From the NCBI GenBank assembly GCA_021775655.1, contig JAJFHK010000210.1:1-18249 (forward strand): a stretch of DNA of 18,249 nucleotides, given 5' to 3'. Of this stretch, positions 16,301 to 18,249 are shown in pieces. Within the stretch, counting starts at the first letter, position 1. Every line of letters starts with the position of its first letter. Made by a program: the position numbers and the translations under genes. The DNA is from Filomicrobium sp. (GTDB lineage: Bacteria; Pseudomonadota; Alphaproteobacteria; Rhizobiales; Hyphomicrobiaceae). The notes below the pieces were generated by a model, which was not told the DNA's origin, did not search any database, and saw only the letters and a list, made by a program, of their open reading frames with translations.

Positions 16301-17489
16301 CAGTAAACCCAATCAAGACGACAATCAGCACCAAGCCTGCTGCAAGCCCCGCGACTACGATGTCTCCCGACATTCTCCCGGTCAGGGTGACGGCAGTCGC
16401 AAACACCCAGACCAGGAACAACATCCAGGTTGGAATAATCGATTGCGCCCGGTCCTGCCCACGCACGGCTAGGAATAGGATTATCGCAGCACCCGCTCCG
16501 CCGATCAGCAAGAAGGAAAGCCGCGCGAAAGTCGCCGACAAACGCGGATCGACGACAGCCACCGCAATCAACGCCAATTGCGCCAGCATCCACACGCCAA
16601 ATAGCATACGCACGAGGCCGTGACCCAGCCGCAGCCGCAAAAACGTATAGAAGAAGATAACCAGACTAGCTGCAATCGATGCTTCGCCCGCCGCCCGATA
16701 AACCGCGTTATCTTCCGGGCGCAGGTTGAACAGCTTGTGGAAGAATCCAAAATCGACACACAGATAGACAAGGACGCACCACGCCACCAAAGCAGCTGTC
16801 GGGAAAATCGCCTTGTGGTTTGCAGCAAAAATCGCCGTCAGGAAGATCGCCATAAGACCGGTCAGGCCAAGAAGCGTTCCATTGAAAAGTTGGCGCTCAC
16901 GAACCTTGAGCTCATAGGCCAGCGGCTTCCACAAAAAGATTCTTGAGAACCGCTCCGACGAAAGCTCTGCGACAAACGTAATCGTTTGACCAGGTTCAAG
17001 AGTAATGCGGAAGACATCCGCGCGGTCGCTAGCCACACGTTCTGGCACGAAACCGATGGACGGCGTGACAGCGGCAATCCGGCTGGCATCGAGATCAGGC
17101 CAAACGCCTCCCGAACCAACGGGATTATAGCGATCGGCCGTCAGCCAATGCTCGATATGCCGATCGGTACGGTTTGTCAGCGCGAACACAATCCAGTTGG
17201 GATTGGTCCCAGGCGTCACCGCCTTGACGTCCATGCGCCCGACGACACCGTCAAGGCCTGCTGCCGTCTCGACCTGCAGGCTATCACCACGATTGTCCCA
17301 GATCTCTCCCCGATTGGTGATCTCCACGCGATCGGTGCGCGGATCCACAACAATAGATTCCAGCGCCATCGCCGGATTAATCCCCAAGGGCATCCCAAGA
17401 ACGATAGCAATCAGTAGAACGGCGCCGCGCGCCAGCACCCACGCGGATACCGGCATGGCTCGTCGAAGCGCGTTGTCCGTGCAAGTCAT
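13326..17489 (-). CDS. 7TMR-DISM sensor with PAS, degenerate GGDEF and EAL domains and a long disordered tail
   Basis: A predicted cyclic-di-GMP signalling protein of 1387 residues. Order: signal/anchor helix (1-42); periplasmic 7TMR-DISMED2-like sensor (about 43-195); seven membrane helices (about 203-400); PAS with PAC-like segment (425-535); GGDEF (540-710); EAL (720-980); a Lys-rich hinge (991-1003); and a Pro/Gly/Ser-rich tail to 1387. The GGDEF motif is GGDQF (625-629), where glutamate is replaced by glutamine, and no RxxD inhibitory site is present, so cyclase activity is doubtful. In EAL the signature is EAV (753-755), N815, E850, K898, E935 and Q955 are kept, and DDFGTG is DEFGAG (D877, E878), so phosphodiesterase activity is possible but not assured. 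The ATG is two bases after the GNAT stop, with an AAGGGGG ribosome-binding site inside the GNAT gene. Substrate and ligand are unknown. Confidence 0.92.
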   Translation of the reverse strand: MTCTDNALRRAMPVSAWVLARGAVLLIAIVLGMPLGINPAMALESIVVDPRTDRVEITNRGEIWDNRGDSLQVETAAGLDGVVGRMDVKAVTPGTNPNWIVFALTNRTDRHIEHWLTADRYNPVGSGGVWPDLDASRIAAVTPSIGFVPERVASDRADVFRITLEPGQTITFVAELSSERFSRIFLWKPLAYELKVRERQLFNGTLLGLTGLMAIFLTAIFAANHKAIFPTAALVAWCVLVYLCVDFGFFHKLFNLRPEDNAVYRAAGEASIAASLVIFFYTFLRLRLGHGLVRMLFGVWMLAQLALIAVAVVDPRLSATFARLSFLLIGGAGAAIILFLAVRGQDRAQSIIPTWMLFLVWVFATAVTLTGRMSGDIVVAGLAAGLVLIVVLIGFTVTQFAFRSMEPAYGAAPDEQQLRALAVDGVGAATWEWSARRDEIKVSNVLEGQLGLNHGELSAKVEEFLQHVHSADRDRFRLVLWSIQERSGGRMRIEFRLRHSDNSYRWFELEAASVESADRRNVRCVGLLRDITDPKRTHERLVYDAVQCRVTDLPNKEIFLDRLSVASQRAKLEDDVRPTVIFIDLDRFRTVNANLGLQVADSLLLTIARRLKRHLDRNDTLARIGGDQFAMLLLNAQDPRELAALAERIRRSLRSPINIAGQDVVLTGSLGIAVYEGDGSTPEELLKGAEIAMYRAKRKGADRIEIYQPEMRSEAAGLPLEEQELRQAIEQGALKVYFQPIVYLPTEELAGFEAVLQWDHPRLKAVGHSSVVELAERSDIIRKVGGILLTQSLKAAKSWQTLLPRTEAPLFVSVNLSNCQMFKPEVIDEWRQIINSDTLPSNCLRLEVTEALAMENPERAVEMMRILSGSGAEIVLDEFGAGYSSVVYLQRFPVDTIKIDKAIVQDGTAGESEGGAVIRSVASLAHELGKKVLAEGVEIEEDVVFLRAIGCEYGQGLYYGEPMPGAEVADLVRLIAKSERKLEAPGLFRTRPKKAKKSKKVEKPGSANGQMPHAAAGEQRGSNGAHDMRNGRPQASGQGAALNGSPPPQNLSVQGNGAKSPRPTPDDVKKDARRAIAGLPNVTVRPIERMQPPRQDGDTRSGGKVRGVGADGAPPPLPQPPATANPFNGEEKSGASPNPTPVPTPPPIAQASPPSTGPSVPKADDREPTVRVSTAAPAPRRSPSFPSAQLPAVQPPPLGSDQKPPARPGSSATASASSQPKPTRPPQAPAPGRHGAPVPGQPQSTARPSSSSGPVQFPQAKPSSRPKNGPAGDGSGRVPRPTHSAKPGLPFPPEKSAGDSVPPTQPGPGRNGASRNGFGSAGGNNDSVQPVNGGLPPPNGPGKAPFDHLPPGIAASLERLAGKANKRTGGGGQGPGSRPTIKKRDSG

Positions 17490-17491
17490 TA

Positions 17492-18088
17492 TCAGTCTGC
17501 CCCCTTTTTAGCCTCATCGGCCAAAAGAGCGAATCGTATGTGATCCTGCCACGAACCGCTGATCATAAGGTAGCGTCGCGCCAAGCCTTCCCGCACGAAT
17601 CCGGTGCGCTCTAGCACTCTTATCGAGGCTGTATTGGACGGCATCGAGGCAGCCTCAAGCCGATGCAGCCCTAATTGGCCAAATGCGTGGGGGATAATTA
17701 TACGAACCGCCGCACTCATATGGCCTTTGCCGACGTAACCGGACCCGAGCCAATATCCAAGCGTCGCCATCTGCATTACGCCGCGGCGGACGTTTCCGAG
17801 CGTCAATCCGCCGATCAGTTGTTCATTTTCGGTCTTAAACACACCGAATGCGTATCCCAAATCTTCACGGGCTTCTTTCTGGTAATGGCGAACGCGCCTT
17901 CTGTATGAACTGCGCCAAAGCTCGTCCTGACGCCATTCGGGCTCCCAGGGCTCAAGATGCGACCGGCTCGCCGACCTTAAATCCGCCCAGGCCGTGTAGT
18001 CGTCGAGCATCAGTGGACGCAGGTGAAGACGCTCACCGCGCAACACTCCTGGCACTTCATTTGCGGTCGACGGACGCAGGAATGCCAC
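17492..18088 (-). CDS. RimJ/RimL-type GNAT acetyltransferase
   Basis: Transfers acetyl from acetyl-CoA to an N-terminal or other amine. The 198 residues match the RimJ/RimL subgroup (acetylation of ribosomal-protein N-termini is the best-known role), but the true target is unknown. Visible family parts are GVLRGERLHLRPLMLDDY (14-31), an acetyl-CoA-binding motif A at GSGYVGKGHMSAAVRI (115-130), and the motif B end NTASIRVLERTGFVREGLAR (152-171). The GTG start at 18088 is supported by AGGAGG eight bases upstream. It lies between the M16 peptidase gene (25-bp gap) and the GGDEF/EAL gene (2-bp gap) and is almost surely co-transcribed with both. Confidence 0.93.
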   Translation of the reverse strand: MAFLRPSTANEVPGVLRGERLHLRPLMLDDYTAWADLRSASRSHLEPWEPEWRQDELWRSSYRRRVRHYQKEAREDLGYAFGVFKTENEQLIGGLTLGNVRRGVMQMATLGYWLGSGYVGKGHMSAAVRIIIPHAFGQLGLHRLEAASMPSNTASIRVLERTGFVREGLARRYLMISGSWQDHIRFALLADEAKKGAD

Positions 18089-18113
18089 CGGCCACGCCTC
18101 CTAATTCCAAAAA

Positions 18114-18249
18114 TCAGGCCGCTGCTGTCGTCCGCAACGCCTCGCTGACCGTCTGAGCGTAATCTTTCGATCGCGCGCCAGCCCCGACAACTGCGGCCGT
18201 CGGCACACCTGCCAGCATCTTTGCGATGAGTTTGCGAACATCTTCCGCG
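18114..18249 (-). CDS. C-terminus of an M16-family (processing-peptidase-like) zinc protease
   Basis: Only the last 44 residues are in the window; the gene runs off the right edge. They read AEDVRKLIAKMLAGVPTAAV, then VGAGARSKDYAQTVSEAL and a short Ala/Thr tail. The 'AEDV...A.KML...PT.AVVG' ending is typical of M16 peptidases related to mitochondrial processing peptidase, which commonly precede a GNAT gene in rhizobial-type genomes. The zinc site (HxxEH) would be upstream and cannot be checked. It is probably the head of, or earlier in, the operon containing the GNAT and GGDEF/EAL genes. Confidence 0.75.
   Translation of the reverse strand, partial: AEDVRKLIAKMLAGVPTAAVVGAGARSKDYAQTVSEALRTTAAA

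Noticed and set aside
14545..17400. Possible gene fusion or frameshift joining a sensor to the GGDEF/EAL protein
   Set aside because: The DISM sensor, 7TM region, PAS, GGDEF and EAL form a known domain order in one uninterrupted frame, so no fusion artefact is needed. Only the C-terminal tail is unusual.
1..18249. Mobile elements, tRNA genes, CRISPR arrays, toxin-antitoxin or phage-defence genes
   Set aside because: No transposase, integrase, cloverleaf, repeat-spacer array or small paired genes could be recognised, and gene content is ordinary housekeeping throughout.

Overview
The window looks like a chromosomal, largely housekeeping segment from an alphaproteobacterium, probably Hyphomicrobiales (Hyphomicrobium/rhizobial-like). 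This rests on moderately high GC content, an F0-only ATP synthase operon of the order atpI-atpB-atpE-atpF'-atpF with no F1 genes attached, the APH-type homoserine kinase, and the DUF721 gene beside mutY. The genus call is inference; no rRNA is present. I found no tRNA, insertion sequence, prophage gene, CRISPR array, attachment site or origin.

Layout. 1-275 (-) is the start of a DUF721/DciA-family gene, divergent from mutY (389-1501, +). mutY converges, with a 6-bp gap, on a membrane-anchored FGE-sulfatase-domain protein (1508-2797, -). A 330-bp regulatory stretch carries a good sigma70-type promoter (3040-3068) reading into the F0 operon (3128-5948), which ends at a hairpin terminator (5994-6023). 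That hairpin also faces a convergent gene for an unrecognised lipoprotein (6086-6775, -). Divergent from the lipoprotein is a co-directional set: ispH (isoprenoid MEP pathway), thrB (threonine synthesis) and rnhA (RNase HI), 6958-9517. Convergent to this set is a minus-strand block: an acyltransferase-3 membrane protein, a Prx5-type peroxiredoxin and a stand-alone DsbD N-terminal-domain protein (9534-12443). yqgE (12610-13230, +) is divergent from that block. The right end is a minus-strand operon: the C-terminus of an M16 peptidase (18114-18249), a RimJ/RimL-type GNAT acetyltransferase, and a 1387-residue 7TMR-DISM/PAS/GGDEF/EAL protein.

How the genes work together. The five F0 genes make one machine, the membrane proton channel and stator of ATP synthase. 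Peroxiredoxin and the nDsbD-like protein may share a redox theme, which is inference from adjacency. GNAT and the GGDEF/EAL gene are separated by two bases and are almost certainly co-transcribed. The remaining genes appear to be unrelated housekeeping functions.

I do not see a convincing undescribed multi-gene system. The most unusual items are the GGDEF/EAL protein, with altered GGDEF and EAL signature residues and a roughly 390-residue disordered Pro/Gly-rich tail; the hairpin-rich spacer between atpE and atpF'; the FGE-fold protein without the catalytic cysteines; and a paired CACGTG palindrome between the nDsbD-like gene and yqgE.
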